Source of the DNA: Mycoplasma sp. CAG:776
GTDB lineage: Bacteria; Bacillota_I; Bacilli_A; RF39; UBA660
Assembly (NCBI GenBank): GCA_000438195.1
Contig: FR903076.1
Location: 133,879 to 197,878, forward strand
DNA length: 64,000 nt
Direction: 5' to 3'
The notes under the pieces were generated by a model that worked only from the letters and a program-made list of their open reading frames with translations, did not search any database and had not been told where the DNA came from. This document shows positions 24,965 through 34,905 of this stretch, one piece after another. The position numbers were made by a program, and so were the translations under genes. Position 1 is the first letter of the stretch. Every line of letters begins with the position of its first letter.

Positions 24965-26941
24965 ATGAAAGAAAAAGATTTAGGAAAAGATAATATTAAT
25001 AAATTGTTAATTAGTTTTGCAATTCCTTGTATCATAAGTATGCTAATTAATTCCATCTATAATATTGTCGATCAAATATTTATTGGACAGGGAGTAGGGT
25101 ATTTAGGAAATGCTGCGACCAATGTTATATTTCCAATAGTAATTATTTGTACCGGTTTAGCTGGATTAATCGGTAATGGCCTAGCTGCCAATTTAAGTTT
25201 AAGATTAGGAGAAAATAATAAAGAAGAAGCAAAAAGAAGTATAGGCGCAGGAGTTATTCTCTTAATTATAATATCGTTACTAGTTTGTTTATTAGGAGAG
25301 ATATTTTTACCATCTTTAATCCAATTTTTTGGATGTACCGAAAGTGTATATGACTATGCAATGAGTTATGGGCGGATTATTTTAATTGGAGCTCCATTCA
25401 TGATTATTTATTCGGGATTAGCTTCTTTTATAAGAGCGGATGGATCCCCAAAATATTCGATGTTTTGCTTGCTTAGTGGAGCAATCATTAACATTATTTT
25501 AGATCCAATCTTTATTTTTGGTTTTGACATGGGAGTAGTAGGAGGAGCTATTGCTACGATTATTGGTCAAATCGTCTCATGTATTATAGCTTTCATCTAC
25601 TTATTAAAAATAAAATCAGTAAAAATGGAGAGAAAAGATTATCGTCTAAATAATTCATTAAAAAGAACGCTTTCTTATGGTATGGCGAGTTTCATCATTC
25701 AAATGACGGTTTTAGCACTATTTATTGTAATGAATAATGTAATGACGAAATACGGAGCAACGACTAAATTTGGTTCAGATATTCCTTTATCAGTTTATGG
25801 AGTAATATCAAAATTAATTAATGTTTATGTATCTGTTATATTAGGATTAGCTTGTGGAGCACAGCCAATTATTGGCTTTAATTACGGAGCCGGAAATATA
25901 AAAAGAGTAAAAGAAACGATAAATAAAGTTTTAAAAGTAGGATTAATAATTGGAATTATTTTCAATATTGGCTTTGTCTTTTTCCCCAAAACTTTAGTTA
26001 GTTTATTTGGATCAAGTGATAATGCTTTATATATGGAATTTGCCGTTGATTGTTGTCGAATCTTTTTACTAGTATCAGCCCTAAATTTCTTAGAAATGTG
26101 TAGTAGTATTATCATTCAATCTTTAGGAAATGCCAAAAAATCTACAGCTGTTTCCTTTATAAGACAAATTATTTTGTTTATTCCATTATGTTTAATTTTA
26201 GTTCAATTCTCTGGTTTATATGGAGCTTTATATGCTGCTCCTATAGCGGATACGATAACCTTTATTATTGTCATCTTTATTTTAAGAACGGAATATAACA
26301 AACTATCTCAAAAGAAAGTTTTTGTGGATGAAAAAGAAGAAGTAGTAGTAGCTAATACCAAACTAAAAAATAAAATAATTATTACGATTAATCGCGAATA
26401 TGGAAGTGGTGGAAGATATATTGGCCAATTATTAGGAAAAGAATTAGGACTTCCTTGTTATGATAAAAATCTCATTGATTTAGTAGCCAAAGATTCAAGT
26501 TTATCGGTAGACTATATTACAGAACATGAACAAACCAAAAAGAATTATAATGGCTTAAGTAACAGTTATAATTTAGATGATGAATTATTTATTAGTGAGA
26601 AAAAAGTAATAGAAGATTTAGCCAAAAAAGATTCCTGTATTATTATTGGAAGATGTGCCGATTATATTTTGAAAGAAAAATCGAATATTTTAAAAGTATT
26701 TATTTATGCCAATGAAGAAAGTAAAGTAAATAGAGCTGTAAAATATTATGGTTTAAAAAAGAAAGAAGCTAAAAAGGAAATTGAAAAAATAAATAAGGAT
26801 CGAAAAAAGCACTACAAATATTATACAGATCAAGATTGGAATGATTTAGGAAATTATGATGTTTGTCTAAATAGTGCTATGGGAATTGAAAATTGTGTAG
26901 CAGCATTAAAAGAATTAATTAAAAACAAAGATAATTGCTAA
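24965..26941 (+). CDS. MATE transporter fused to a cytidylate-kinase-like domain
   Basis: The 658-residue protein has a complete MATE-type multidrug/metabolite exporter at the N-terminus (twelve helices, residues about 10-455). A linker (KKVFVDEKEEVVV) leads to a C-terminal P-loop kinase-like domain (about 470-655, INREYGSGGRYIGQLLG, CIIIGRCADYIL) of the cytidylate kinase-2 type. The fusion suggests that a nucleotide or phosphorylation state gates or supplies export, which is inference. Start: ATG 24965 behind AAGGTGTGAG; an upstream TTG at 24944 lies before that site. Confidence 0.88.
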   Translation: MKEKDLGKDNINKLLISFAIPCIISMLINSIYNIVDQIFIGQGVGYLGNAATNVIFPIVIICTGLAGLIGNGLAANLSLRLGENNKEEAKRSIGAGVILLIIISLLVCLLGEIFLPSLIQFFGCTESVYDYAMSYGRIILIGAPFMIIYSGLASFIRADGSPKYSMFCLLSGAIINIILDPIFIFGFDMGVVGGAIATIIGQIVSCIIAFIYLLKIKSVKMERKDYRLNNSLKRTLSYGMASFIIQMTVLALFIVMNNVMTKYGATTKFGSDIPLSVYGVISKLINVYVSVILGLACGAQPIIGFNYGAGNIKRVKETINKVLKVGLIIGIIFNIGFVFFPKTLVSLFGSSDNALYMEFAVDCCRIFLLVSALNFLEMCSSIIIQSLGNAKKSTAVSFIRQIILFIPLCLILVQFSGLYGALYAAPIADTITFIIVIFILRTEYNKLSQKKVFVDEKEEVVVANTKLKNKIIITINREYGSGGRYIGQLLGKELGLPCYDKNLIDLVAKDSSLSVDYITEHEQTKKNYNGLSNSYNLDDELFISEKKVIEDLAKKDSCIIIGRCADYILKEKSNILKVFIYANEESKVNRAVKYYGLKKKEAKKEIEKINKDRKKHYKYYTDQDWNDLGNYDVCLNSAMGIENCVAALKELIKNKDNC

Positions 26942-26957
26942 AATCTTTGTTTTTTGT
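26930..26957 (+). terminator. terminator after the MATE-kinase gene
   Basis: AACAAAGAT overlaps the gene's last codons and pairs with ATCTTTGTT, followed by T5. The MBL gene starts right after it. Confidence 0.75.
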
Positions 26958-26979
26958 TATGATTATTTAGGTGATAAAA

Positions 26980-27480
26980 TTGAAAATAGAAAATCTAGTC
27001 TTAGGACGTTTACGAACAAATTGTTATATTGTGAAAAAAAATAATAAATGTATCATTATTGATCCAGGCGATGAAGCAGAAAAAATAATTGAAGCCTGTA
27101 AAGGATATAAAGTAGAAGAAATCTTAGTAACTCATCATCACTGGGATCATATATTAGCCTTAAAAGAAATTGAAGAACAGTATCATTTAAAACATAATGT
27201 TTTTTTGAAAAAAAGCTTTTCTTATGAAATAATAAAAACACCAGGACATGCTAGTGATTCTTTAACTTTTTATTTTAAAGATGAGAAAGTAATGTTTACG
27301 GGAGATTTTTTATTTTTCCATACGATTGGTAGATGTGATTTAGAAACTTCTAGCATAGAAGATATGAAAAAAAGTTTAGAAGAAATAAAAAAATATCCAG
27401 ATGATATTAAAATATATCCCGGGCATGGCAGGGGAAGTGTTTTAGGAGAAGAAAAAGTTTTATTTAATAGTTATTTTTAA
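26980..27480 (+). CDS. glyoxalase II-like metallo-beta-lactamase-fold hydrolase
   Basis: The 166-residue protein has the metal motif THHHWDH (about 51-57), then TPGHASDS, FTGDFLF and YPGHG, as in YcbL/glyoxalase II-type hydrolases. It is shorter than glyoxalase II and lacks the C-terminal helical domain, so a general thioester or related hydrolase role is likelier. Start read as TTG 26980 behind AGGTGATAAAA. GTG 26971 overlaps that ribosome-binding site. Confidence 0.85.
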   Translation: MKIENLVLGRLRTNCYIVKKNNKCIIIDPGDEAEKIIEACKGYKVEEILVTHHHWDHILALKEIEEQYHLKHNVFLKKSFSYEIIKTPGHASDSLTFYFKDEKVMFTGDFLFFHTIGRCDLETSSIEDMKKSLEEIKKYPDDIKIYPGHGRGSVLGEEKVLFNSYF

Positions 27481-27493
27481 AAAAACGTTCCCG

Positions 27494-27859
27494 TTAGAAC
27501 GTCTTATCAGAATAGTCATGATTATACCTGATTTTTTCTTCAAAAGTAACATAATCTAGATAAATCATTCGAAGTAAGTACCAATCTCCGGTTTTAGGAT
27601 CACTCATAATTAAATGATCTCGACCAGCTTCTTCAATGACTCCATCATAGACTTTATCTCTCCATTCTGTTGAATCAGGATAAGAAAAATATGCTTTTAC
27701 TTTTTTTCCTTTATTAAGTCTCAAAATATTTTCAATATAACTTTGTTCCATTGGAAGAGAGTCAGCATAGCTATAATTTCCTGGAGGACTAGTCATATTA
27801 GAAGTATTACTAGAAGTATTTGTAGGAAATGTTGGATTTCCAAAAAAGTTACCGTTCAT
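27494..27859 (-). CDS. gerQ: spore coat protein GerQ
   Basis: The 121-residue protein has a low-complexity Asn/Ser/Thr/Pro N-terminus and a conserved GerQ core: SYIENILRLNKGKKVKAYFS, EWRDKVYDG, AGRDHLIMSDPKTG and MIYLDYVTFEEKI. In Bacillus GerQ is cross-linked into the spore coat and needed for normal germination with the hydrolase CwlJ. I choose ATG 27859 with GAGGTGA upstream. CATATATTA lies upstream on the minus strand and resembles a sigma-K/E -10 box. Its 3' end overlaps a hairpin (AACGTTC/GAACGTC). Confidence 0.92.
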   Translation of the reverse strand: MNGNFFGNPTFPTNTSSNTSNMTSPPGNYSYADSLPMEQSYIENILRLNKGKKVKAYFSYPDSTEWRDKVYDGVIEEAGRDHLIMSDPKTGDWYLLRMIYLDYVTFEEKIRYNHDYSDKTF

Positions 27860-27948
27860 CAATTTCACCTCAATCTAATATATGTAAAATGAATATTTTT
27901 ATGTTGACTTTTAAATAAAAAAAAGATAATCTTGTATTGGTGAATAGT

Positions 27949-28128
27949 ATGAAAGATATATTAATAGGAATAATAATAATTGTCATAGCCTTTTTAATTA
28001 TCGATTTTATCTATACGGAAAAAAATACGTGTGTAATAAATAATGGTTATGAGAGATCAGAAGAGAAATGTGGAATATTAAAAAAGCAATTAAACATAGA
28101 CATTAACTTATTTGATAGATACTGGTAA
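27949..28128 (+). CDS. small single-pass membrane protein
   Basis: The 59-residue protein has an Ile-rich membrane helix (MKDILIGIIIIVIAFLIIDF) and a short outer or inner tail with two Cys (NTCVINNGY, EEKCGILK). ATG 27949 is preferred over upstream TTG/GTG codons because TTGGTGA precedes it. Family unknown. It sits between gerQ and the yitT gene. Confidence 0.5.
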   Translation: MKDILIGIIIIVIAFLIIDFIYTEKNTCVINNGYERSEEKCGILKKQLNIDINLFDRYW

Positions 28129-28156
28129 AGTACCACTATAGAAAGAGAGGAACAAT

Positions 28157-29062
28157 ATGGATATACCCAAGATATTAAAAAAAGTATTAAATAAAAATCG
28201 TATACCAAGACTAACTTTAATGATACTAGGAACTTTTCTTTTAGGATTAAATTATAATATGTTTTTAAAGCCCAATGATTTTATTGTAGGAGGAACTACA
28301 AGTTTAGCGATTATTTTTAATGACTTATTTGGATGGAATGATCAAATATTTATTTATGTAACAGCTATAATATTGATAGGAATTAGTTTTATTTTTTTAG
28401 GAAAAGATAAAACTTTAAAAAGTGTCTTCGGTAGTATTTTATATCCTATAATGATTACGTTTACTGCTCCATTAGGAGAATATCTAGCCTCTAAATTTGT
28501 TTTTGAAGATATGATTACCATCGTAGCTTTAACGAGTATTTTATATGGTGTTGCTTATGGTATTGTCTATAAAATGGAGTATACCACAGGTGGAAGTGAT
28601 GTAATTATGCAAATTATGTGTAAGTATATGCATATATCCGAAGGAAAAGCTTCGATGTTAAGTAATGTATTTATTATTTTATTTGGTGGTATTGTCTTTG
28701 GTATACCAAAAGTAGTATATGGCATTATTATTCTTTACATTTCATCAGTTATTGTAGATAAAATTGTAATTGGAATATCAGAAAGTAAAATGTTTATCAT
28801 TAACACAAGCAAAATAGATGAAATAGAAAATGTAATTATTAATGAATTAAAATTGGGAGTAACTAGAATTAAAGCCGAAGGAGGATATACAAACAAGAAA
28901 CAAGATGTTTTATTGTGTATTGTTCCAAATCGTGATTATTATATGTTTAAAGAAATAATTTTAGAATTAGATAAAAATGCCTTCTTTATTATTAATGACT
29001 GTTATGATATTGAAGGGGGAACAACCAAAAATAAAGAAAGAGGATTAAATAGTTTATACTAG
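28157..29062 (+). CDS. YitT-family membrane protein
   Basis: The 301-residue protein has five to six N-terminal membrane helices with the YitT signatures NYNMFLKPNDFIVGGTTSLA and YTTGGSDVI. A soluble C-terminal DUF2179 domain (about 215-290) ends NDCYDIEGG. YitT proteins are widespread in Firmicutes and their transported substrate is not settled. Start: ATG 28157 behind AGAGAGGAACAAT. The P-type ATPase follows 9 bases later, suggesting one operon. Confidence 0.9.
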   Translation: MDIPKILKKVLNKNRIPRLTLMILGTFLLGLNYNMFLKPNDFIVGGTTSLAIIFNDLFGWNDQIFIYVTAIILIGISFIFLGKDKTLKSVFGSILYPIMITFTAPLGEYLASKFVFEDMITIVALTSILYGVAYGIVYKMEYTTGGSDVIMQIMCKYMHISEGKASMLSNVFIILFGGIVFGIPKVVYGIIILYISSVIVDKIVIGISESKMFIINTSKIDEIENVIINELKLGVTRIKAEGGYTNKKQDVLLCIVPNRDYYMFKEIILELDKNAFFIINDCYDIEGGTTKNKERGLNSLY

Positions 29063-29071
29063 GGTGATTAA

Positions 29072-31666
29072 GTGAATTTTTATAAATTAAGTTTAGAAGA
29101 AACTTGGAAAGAGTTAAAGGTAGATAAACAGGGATTAAGTAGGGATGAAGCCCAAAAAAGATTAGAAAAAGATGGACCAAATAAATTAAAAGAAGGAAAA
29201 AAAGAATCAAAATTCTTAAAGTTTTTAAGTCAATTTAAAAATTTAATGATAGTAGTATTATTAATTGCTGCTATAGTATCTTTTGTGATTTCTTATCTAA
29301 ATAAAGATTCTTATATAGATAGCATTATTATTTTACTAATTGTTTTTATTGATGCTGTTTTAGGTTTTATTGAAGAATTAAAAGCTGATCAAGCAATAGA
29401 AGCTTTAAAAAAAATGCAGACAACGAAAGTAAAGGTAAGAAGAAATAGTGAAATAATTTATTTAAATAGTGAAGAATTAGTAAGAGGAGATATTGTTTTA
29501 TTAGAATCAGGAGATAAAATAGCAGCTGATGCTAGACTAATTAGTGTAAAATCTTTAAAAGTGGATGAAGCATCTCTTACTGGGGAGTCGGTAGCAGTTT
29601 TAAAAACGATTGATCCTATTAAAGAAGATGTTAGTTTAAGTGGTCGTACGAATATGGTTTATGCTGGAACAAATGTTGTTTATGGAAAGGGAGAATGTTT
29701 AGTAACCGAAATAGGTATGGCAACCGAAATAGGTAAAATAGCTTCTAGTCTAGATGATACTAAAATAGAATTAACACCTCTTCAAAAGAAAATGAATGGG
29801 ATTAGTAAAGTCTTAACCATTATTATTTCTATTGTTATTTTAGCGATGTTTATTGTAAGTATAATTAAAGATATGCCTTTAACAGAGGCACTATTATTGG
29901 CAATTTCTCTAGCAGTTGCTGCTATACCTGAGGGTTTACCGGCTGTCATAACCATTATTTTATCTTTGGGAATGAGTTCTCTTGCTAAGAAAAAAGCTAT
30001 AGTAAGAAAAATGAATAGTGTAGAAACACTAGGTAGTACAGAAATCATTTGTACAGACAAAACAGGAACTATTACAGAAAATAAAATGGAACTAGTTCTA
30101 TTATATTATGATTTTGAGTCTTTTAAAAAAGATCATGTTTTAGCTAAAGATTCTTTATTTTTGTATAATTTAGTTTTAAATAATGATGTAAATGAAAATG
30201 AAAACGGTTTAGTAGGGGATCCTACCGAGATTGCTATTATAAACTATTTAGATCAGTTTTTAGATAGCAAAAAGTTGAAAGAAGATAACCCAAGAATAGA
30301 TGAAATACCATTTGATTCTGAACGTAAAATGATGTCAGTCATAATAACAATAAATAATAAAAGATACTTATTTACCAAAGGTAGTTATGATTCAGTTATG
30401 AAACATTGTACTAAGATAACGAGTTTTGGTAAAATAACAGTTATAGATAAAAAAACTCGGGAAAAATTAGACTGTATAGAAAAAGAAAACTCAAGTCAAG
30501 CTTTAAGACTGCTAGCTTATGCTTATAAAGAGTTAGAAAATGATAAAATAATGGAAGAGGATTTAATTTTCCAAGGATTAATAGGCGAAATCGATCCTCC
30601 ACGAAAAGATGTTAAAGAGTCTATTGCATTATGTAAATCTGCTCATATAAGACCAATTATGATAACTGGAGATTCTTTAAATACAGCAGTTGCCATAGCT
30701 AAAGACATAGGCATATTAACAAGCGAAAACGAAGCGATAACTGGTGAAGAACTAGATAAATTAAGCGAAGAAGAGTTATTTGAAAAGATTGAGAAGTATC
30801 GTGTTTATGCTCGTGTAAGTCCGATGAATAAACTTGCTATTGTGAAAGCTTGGAAAAAACACGATAAAGTAGTTGCCATGACAGGGGATGGAGTGAATGA
30901 TGCACCGGCTATAAAAGCTAGTGATATAGGAATAGGTATGGGCATTACTGGTACAGAAGTAAGTAAAGGAGTATCTGATATTATCTTAGTAGATGACTCA
31001 TTTTCTACTATTGTCTCAGCAGTTAAAGAAGGAAGAAGAATATTTGACAATATAAGAAATGTGATAACTTATTTACTGATTGGAAATATTACCGAAATTA
31101 TTACTGTTTTTGTCGGTTTAATATTTGGCTATACAATATTTGTTCCTATTCAGTTATTATTTATCAATTTAATCACAGATTCTATACCCGCCATAGCCTT
31201 AGCTTTTGAAGAAGCGGATAGTGATATTATGAAAAGAAAAGTACGCAAAAAAAATAGTTCTTTCTTTACTCCATTTTTAGTTAGTAAAATACTTGTTTCT
31301 TCCATTTTAAAAAGTATGGCAATCCTTTTCATTTATTTCTTAAATCTACACTTAAATGGATCAGAAGTAGCAGCAACAATGTCATTTATCTGTTTAATGA
31401 TGTTAGAATTATGTTTTGCATATTCTTGTAAAAATATTAAAAAATCGGTTCTTGGTTCGAAAATATTTAGCAATTCTAAATTAAATTTAAGTATTTTAGG
31501 ATTAGTATTGATAGGTATTATAATTTATTTAACTCCAATAAAATCTATCTTTAATTTAACAACTATTACATCAATGGAGCTATTATATTGTTTAATTATT
31601 GTGGTAGTAATGCTTGTGATTGATGAATTATTAAAACTTGTATTAAGTAAGAAATTTAAAGATTAA
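29072..31666 (+). CDS. P-type Ca2+-transporting ATPase (SERCA/PMR1-like)
   Basis: The 864-residue P2-type pump has an N-terminal cation-ATPase domain, the phosphorylation site CTDKTGT (Asp about 328), the hinge TGDGVNDAPAIKASD (about 602) and the ion-binding PEGLP (about 286). NLITDSIPAIALAFE in M6 also fits Ca2+ pumps. It would export Ca2+ from the cytosol using ATP. GTG 29072 is the start behind AGGGTGATTA. A terminator follows. Confidence 0.93.
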   Translation: MNFYKLSLEETWKELKVDKQGLSRDEAQKRLEKDGPNKLKEGKKESKFLKFLSQFKNLMIVVLLIAAIVSFVISYLNKDSYIDSIIILLIVFIDAVLGFIEELKADQAIEALKKMQTTKVKVRRNSEIIYLNSEELVRGDIVLLESGDKIAADARLISVKSLKVDEASLTGESVAVLKTIDPIKEDVSLSGRTNMVYAGTNVVYGKGECLVTEIGMATEIGKIASSLDDTKIELTPLQKKMNGISKVLTIIISIVILAMFIVSIIKDMPLTEALLLAISLAVAAIPEGLPAVITIILSLGMSSLAKKKAIVRKMNSVETLGSTEIICTDKTGTITENKMELVLLYYDFESFKKDHVLAKDSLFLYNLVLNNDVNENENGLVGDPTEIAIINYLDQFLDSKKLKEDNPRIDEIPFDSERKMMSVIITINNKRYLFTKGSYDSVMKHCTKITSFGKITVIDKKTREKLDCIEKENSSQALRLLAYAYKELENDKIMEEDLIFQGLIGEIDPPRKDVKESIALCKSAHIRPIMITGDSLNTAVAIAKDIGILTSENEAITGEELDKLSEEELFEKIEKYRVYARVSPMNKLAIVKAWKKHDKVVAMTGDGVNDAPAIKASDIGIGMGITGTEVSKGVSDIILVDDSFSTIVSAVKEGRRIFDNIRNVITYLLIGNITEIITVFVGLIFGYTIFVPIQLLFINLITDSIPAIALAFEEADSDIMKRKVRKKNSSFFTPFLVSKILVSSILKSMAILFIYFLNLHLNGSEVAATMSFICLMMLELCFAYSCKNIKKSVLGSKIFSNSKLNLSILGLVLIGIIIYLTPIKSIFNLTTITSMELLYCLIIVVVMLVIDELLKLVLSKKFKD

Positions 31667-31700
31667 AGTGATTGAAAGTAAATTAAAATCACTTTTTATT
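31665..31700 (+). terminator. terminator after the P-type ATPase
   Basis: AAAGTGATT and AAATCACTTT pair around a 12-base loop and run into T's, just after the stop codon. Confidence 0.75.
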
Positions 31701-31828
31701 ATGTGATGAGATAAAAAATAGTTAAAGTATGATTTAAAAATTATTTTTTATGATAGTATATAAAGGATAAAATTATAGATTAATCAGTAATAATTTGATA
31801 AAATAAAAGTAATAAAGGAGGAATGAAA

Positions 31829-34009
31829 ATGTATGCTTATTGTGTAATTGAATATCCGGTAAAATCATTAGATAAAGCATTCACTTATAAAGTTCCTCTA
31901 GAATTAGAAGAAAAACTTAAAGTAGGAATGAAAGTATTAGTTCCCTTTAATAATCGTTATGTTCATGGAATTGTCTTAAAAATAACGAGTGAATATCATG
32001 AAGAGTATGAATTAAAAGAAATTATAAAGATAGAAGATGAATTTTTAGTTTTAAATAAAGAATTATTATTATTAGGAAAATATCTTCAACAATTAACTTT
32101 ATGTAATTTAATTACAGCTTATCAAACCATGTTACCTAGTGCCTTAAAGGTAAAAGATCCAAAAGATTACAATAATTATGAATTATGGATTGTCTTAAAC
32201 AAGGAAGAAGAAGAGATTGAAGCATTTCTGAAAAGCCATAAAAAAAGTCATAAAACTCATTTGTTAGAAGAATTAATAAGTAAAGGGGAGTTATTAAAAA
32301 AAGAATGCCATCAAAGTAGTTTAAGGGAATTAATTAAATTAAATTTCGTAAAAGAAGAAAAACGAATTCGAAAGAACACCATAGAAAAAGAACTTAAACT
32401 AGATGATAAAAAACTAAATGAAGAACAAGAGAATGCTTATCAAAAGATTATTTCTTCCTTTTCTTCCAATAAAACATTTTTAATATATGGAGTAACTGGA
32501 AGTGGAAAAACTCTAATTTATATTCATTTAATAAAAAAAGTATTAGAAGAAAAGAAAACAGCTTTACTATTAGTACCAGAAATTAGTTTAACAGAACAAA
32601 TTATTCGCATTTTTTATGAACATTTTGGTTCTAATGTAGCTATTCTCCATAGTGGCTTATCGGATAAAGAAAAATATCAAGAATATTTAAAAATTTTAAA
32701 CGAAGAAATTTCTATTGTAATAGGAACTCGTAGTGCTATATTTGCACCTCTAAAAAATATTGGCATAATTATTATGGATGAAGAGCATAGTGACACTTAT
32801 AAGCAAGATAATACTCCACGATATCACGCAAGAGATATTGCTTTAAAAAGAAGCGAGTATTACTCATGTCCACTAGTATTAGGAAGTGCCACTCCTTCTT
32901 TAGAGTCAATGGCAAGAGCCAATAAAGGAGTTTATGAATTAATAACATTAACTAAAAGAGCGAATAATTTAGCCATGCCAGAAGTATTTATTGTGGATAT
33001 GAAAGAAGAATTAAAAAAACGGAATTTTATTATAAGTGAACTTCTAGACCAAAAAATAAAAGAATGTTTAAAAAAAGAAGAACAAGTAATTCTTCTTTTA
33101 AATCGTAGGGGATTTTCCACAATTATTACTTGTAGTAATTGTGGATTTACCTATAAATGTCCTCATTGTGAAATATCTTTAACCTATCATAAAACCTCTA
33201 ATACATTAAGATGCCATTATTGTGGTTATACGAAAATAAAAGATGATATATGTCCCGAATGTAAAGAAAAAGGGTTAAATTATTTAGGTTTAGGAACTGA
33301 AAAATTAGAAGAAATAATAAAAGAAAAATATGAAAAAGCAAGGACCATCCGAATGGATGCGGATACCACAACGAAAAAAGGTGCTCATGATAAAATAATT
33401 GCTTCTTTTCGAAGGGAAGAATATAACCTATTAATTGGTACTCAAATGATTAGTAAAGGCCTTGATTTTCCCAAATGTACTTTAGTAGGAATAATAAATG
33501 CTGATACATCATTAAATATCCCAGACTTTAGGAGTAGCGAACGCAGTTTTTCTCTTTTAGATCAAGCATCTGGAAGAGCGGGCAGAAGTACGTTAAAAGG
33601 AACAGTAATTATTCAAACCTTTAATCCAGATAATGAAACCATAAAAGCGGTAAAGAAGCATGATTATAATTCATTTTATCAAAGTGAAATGAAAGTGCGT
33701 AAAATCTTAAAATATCCTCCATATTATTATTTAGCCAATATTAAAATTGCTAGTAAAGATTATAGTGAAGCCAGTAAAGAAGCTACAAAAGTAAAGAATT
33801 ATTTAGAAAAAAATTTAGATTCATCTAGTATTATTTTAGGACCATCAACAGCATCTAACTTTAAAAGAAATAATATTTACCGTTTTAGTATTACAATTAA
33901 ATATCGTTTTGATAAAGAATTATTAAAAAGTTTAAAAGAATTAGATGATATTTATGCGACAAATAAAAAAGTTTTTCTAGAAATTGATATTAATCCTTTA
34001 AGAATTTAG
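31829..34009 (+). CDS. priA: primosomal helicase PriA
   Basis: The 726-residue replication-restart helicase has an N-terminal 3'-binding domain, Walker A GVTGSGKTLIY (about 221) and Walker B DEEH (about 316). The zinc-binding insertion holds eight Cys (TCSNCGFTYKCPHC, LRCHYCGYT, ICPECK, about 434-480), then GTQMISKGLDFP and SGRAGRS. Start: ATG 31829 (MYAYCVIEYP), since AGGAGG lies 7 bases upstream and is too close to ATG 31823. Confidence 0.96.
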   Translation: MYAYCVIEYPVKSLDKAFTYKVPLELEEKLKVGMKVLVPFNNRYVHGIVLKITSEYHEEYELKEIIKIEDEFLVLNKELLLLGKYLQQLTLCNLITAYQTMLPSALKVKDPKDYNNYELWIVLNKEEEEIEAFLKSHKKSHKTHLLEELISKGELLKKECHQSSLRELIKLNFVKEEKRIRKNTIEKELKLDDKKLNEEQENAYQKIISSFSSNKTFLIYGVTGSGKTLIYIHLIKKVLEEKKTALLLVPEISLTEQIIRIFYEHFGSNVAILHSGLSDKEKYQEYLKILNEEISIVIGTRSAIFAPLKNIGIIIMDEEHSDTYKQDNTPRYHARDIALKRSEYYSCPLVLGSATPSLESMARANKGVYELITLTKRANNLAMPEVFIVDMKEELKKRNFIISELLDQKIKECLKKEEQVILLLNRRGFSTIITCSNCGFTYKCPHCEISLTYHKTSNTLRCHYCGYTKIKDDICPECKEKGLNYLGLGTEKLEEIIKEKYEKARTIRMDADTTTKKGAHDKIIASFRREEYNLLIGTQMISKGLDFPKCTLVGIINADTSLNIPDFRSSERSFSLLDQASGRAGRSTLKGTVIIQTFNPDNETIKAVKKHDYNSFYQSEMKVRKILKYPPYYYLANIKIASKDYSEASKEATKVKNYLEKNLDSSSIILGPSTASNFKRNNIYRFSITIKYRFDKELLKSLKELDDIYATNKKVFLEIDINPLRI

Positions 34010-34025
34010 GCATCATAAAAGAAAA

Positions 34026-34056
34026 TGAATAAAATAAAAACTTCTTTCTCATAAAT
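34026..34056 (+). promoter_or_regulatory. sigma-G-type promoter upstream of sigG
   Basis: TGAATA (34026-34031) and CATAAAT (34050-34056) are separated by 18 bases. This fits the forespore sigma-F/sigma-G class (TGAATA...CATA) and would allow autoregulation of sigG. Confidence 0.55.
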
Positions 34057-34076
34057 AAAGGGAAAGGAGTTTTAAA

Positions 34077-34853
34077 ATGGCAAGATATAAAGTAGATATT
34101 ACGGGAATTAATACAAATGAATTAAAAGTTTTAAATGGTAATGAAATGGTAAGTTTATTTGAAAGGTATCGAAATGGGGATTTAGCAGCTAAAGAAGAAT
34201 TAATTAATGGTAATTTAAAATTAGTACTAAGTATTTTAAGAAGCTTTAATAAAGGGAATTATAATATGGATGATTTATTTCAAGTAGGAGTAATTGGTCT
34301 AATTAAAGCAATTGACAATTTTGATTTATCTTACAATTTAAAATTATCAACTTATGCCGTTCCTCTAATATTAGGAGAAATAAAAAGATACATCAGGGAT
34401 AATAGTAGTATAAGAATTAGTAGAAGTATAAAAGATTTAGCCTATAGTATTTTGAAATATAAAGAGGAATACTTTAATCTTTATGGGAAAGATCCCACGA
34501 ATGAAGAAATAGCTAAAATCTTAAATGTAGAAGAATATAAAATTGCTCAAGCTTTAGACAGTTTAAAAGAGCCAATGAGTATATTTGAACCAATTTATAA
34601 TGACGGTGGTGACACGATTTACTTAATGGATCAAATAGCAGATAAAAAAGATTTAAATAGTGATAAAGATATGTTAATTTCTTTAAGAAGAGGATTAAAT
34701 AAAATAAAGGAACGAGAAAGAGAAATATTAGTAGAAAGGTATATTGTTGGAAAAACCCAAATGGAAATAGCAGATGCTTTAAATATTAGTCAAGCTCAAG
34801 TATCCCGAATTGAAAAAAATGCAATAATGAGTTTAAAAAGAATGATTAAATAA
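34077..34853 (+). CDS. sigG: forespore sigma factor SigG
   Basis: The 258-residue sigma-70-family protein directs late forespore transcription. The N-terminus MARYKVDITGINTNELKVL matches SigG. Region 2 is DDLFQVGVIGLIKAIDNFD with FSTYAVP-like LSTYAVPLILGEI, and EPIYNDGGDTIYLMDQI is the SigG/F hallmark. Region 4 is KTQMEIADALNISQAQVSRIE. The length is almost the same as Bacillus SigG (260). Start: ATG 34077 behind AAAGGAGTTTTAAA. Confidence 0.93.
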   Translation: MARYKVDITGINTNELKVLNGNEMVSLFERYRNGDLAAKEELINGNLKLVLSILRSFNKGNYNMDDLFQVGVIGLIKAIDNFDLSYNLKLSTYAVPLILGEIKRYIRDNSSIRISRSIKDLAYSILKYKEEYFNLYGKDPTNEEIAKILNVEEYKIAQALDSLKEPMSIFEPIYNDGGDTIYLMDQIADKKDLNSDKDMLISLRRGLNKIKEREREILVERYIVGKTQMEIADALNISQAQVSRIEKNAIMSLKRMIK

Positions 34854-34905
34854 CTTTACTTTAAAAGAAAAAAAGAATATAATATTCTCTAAGGAGTGGA
34901 TAAAA

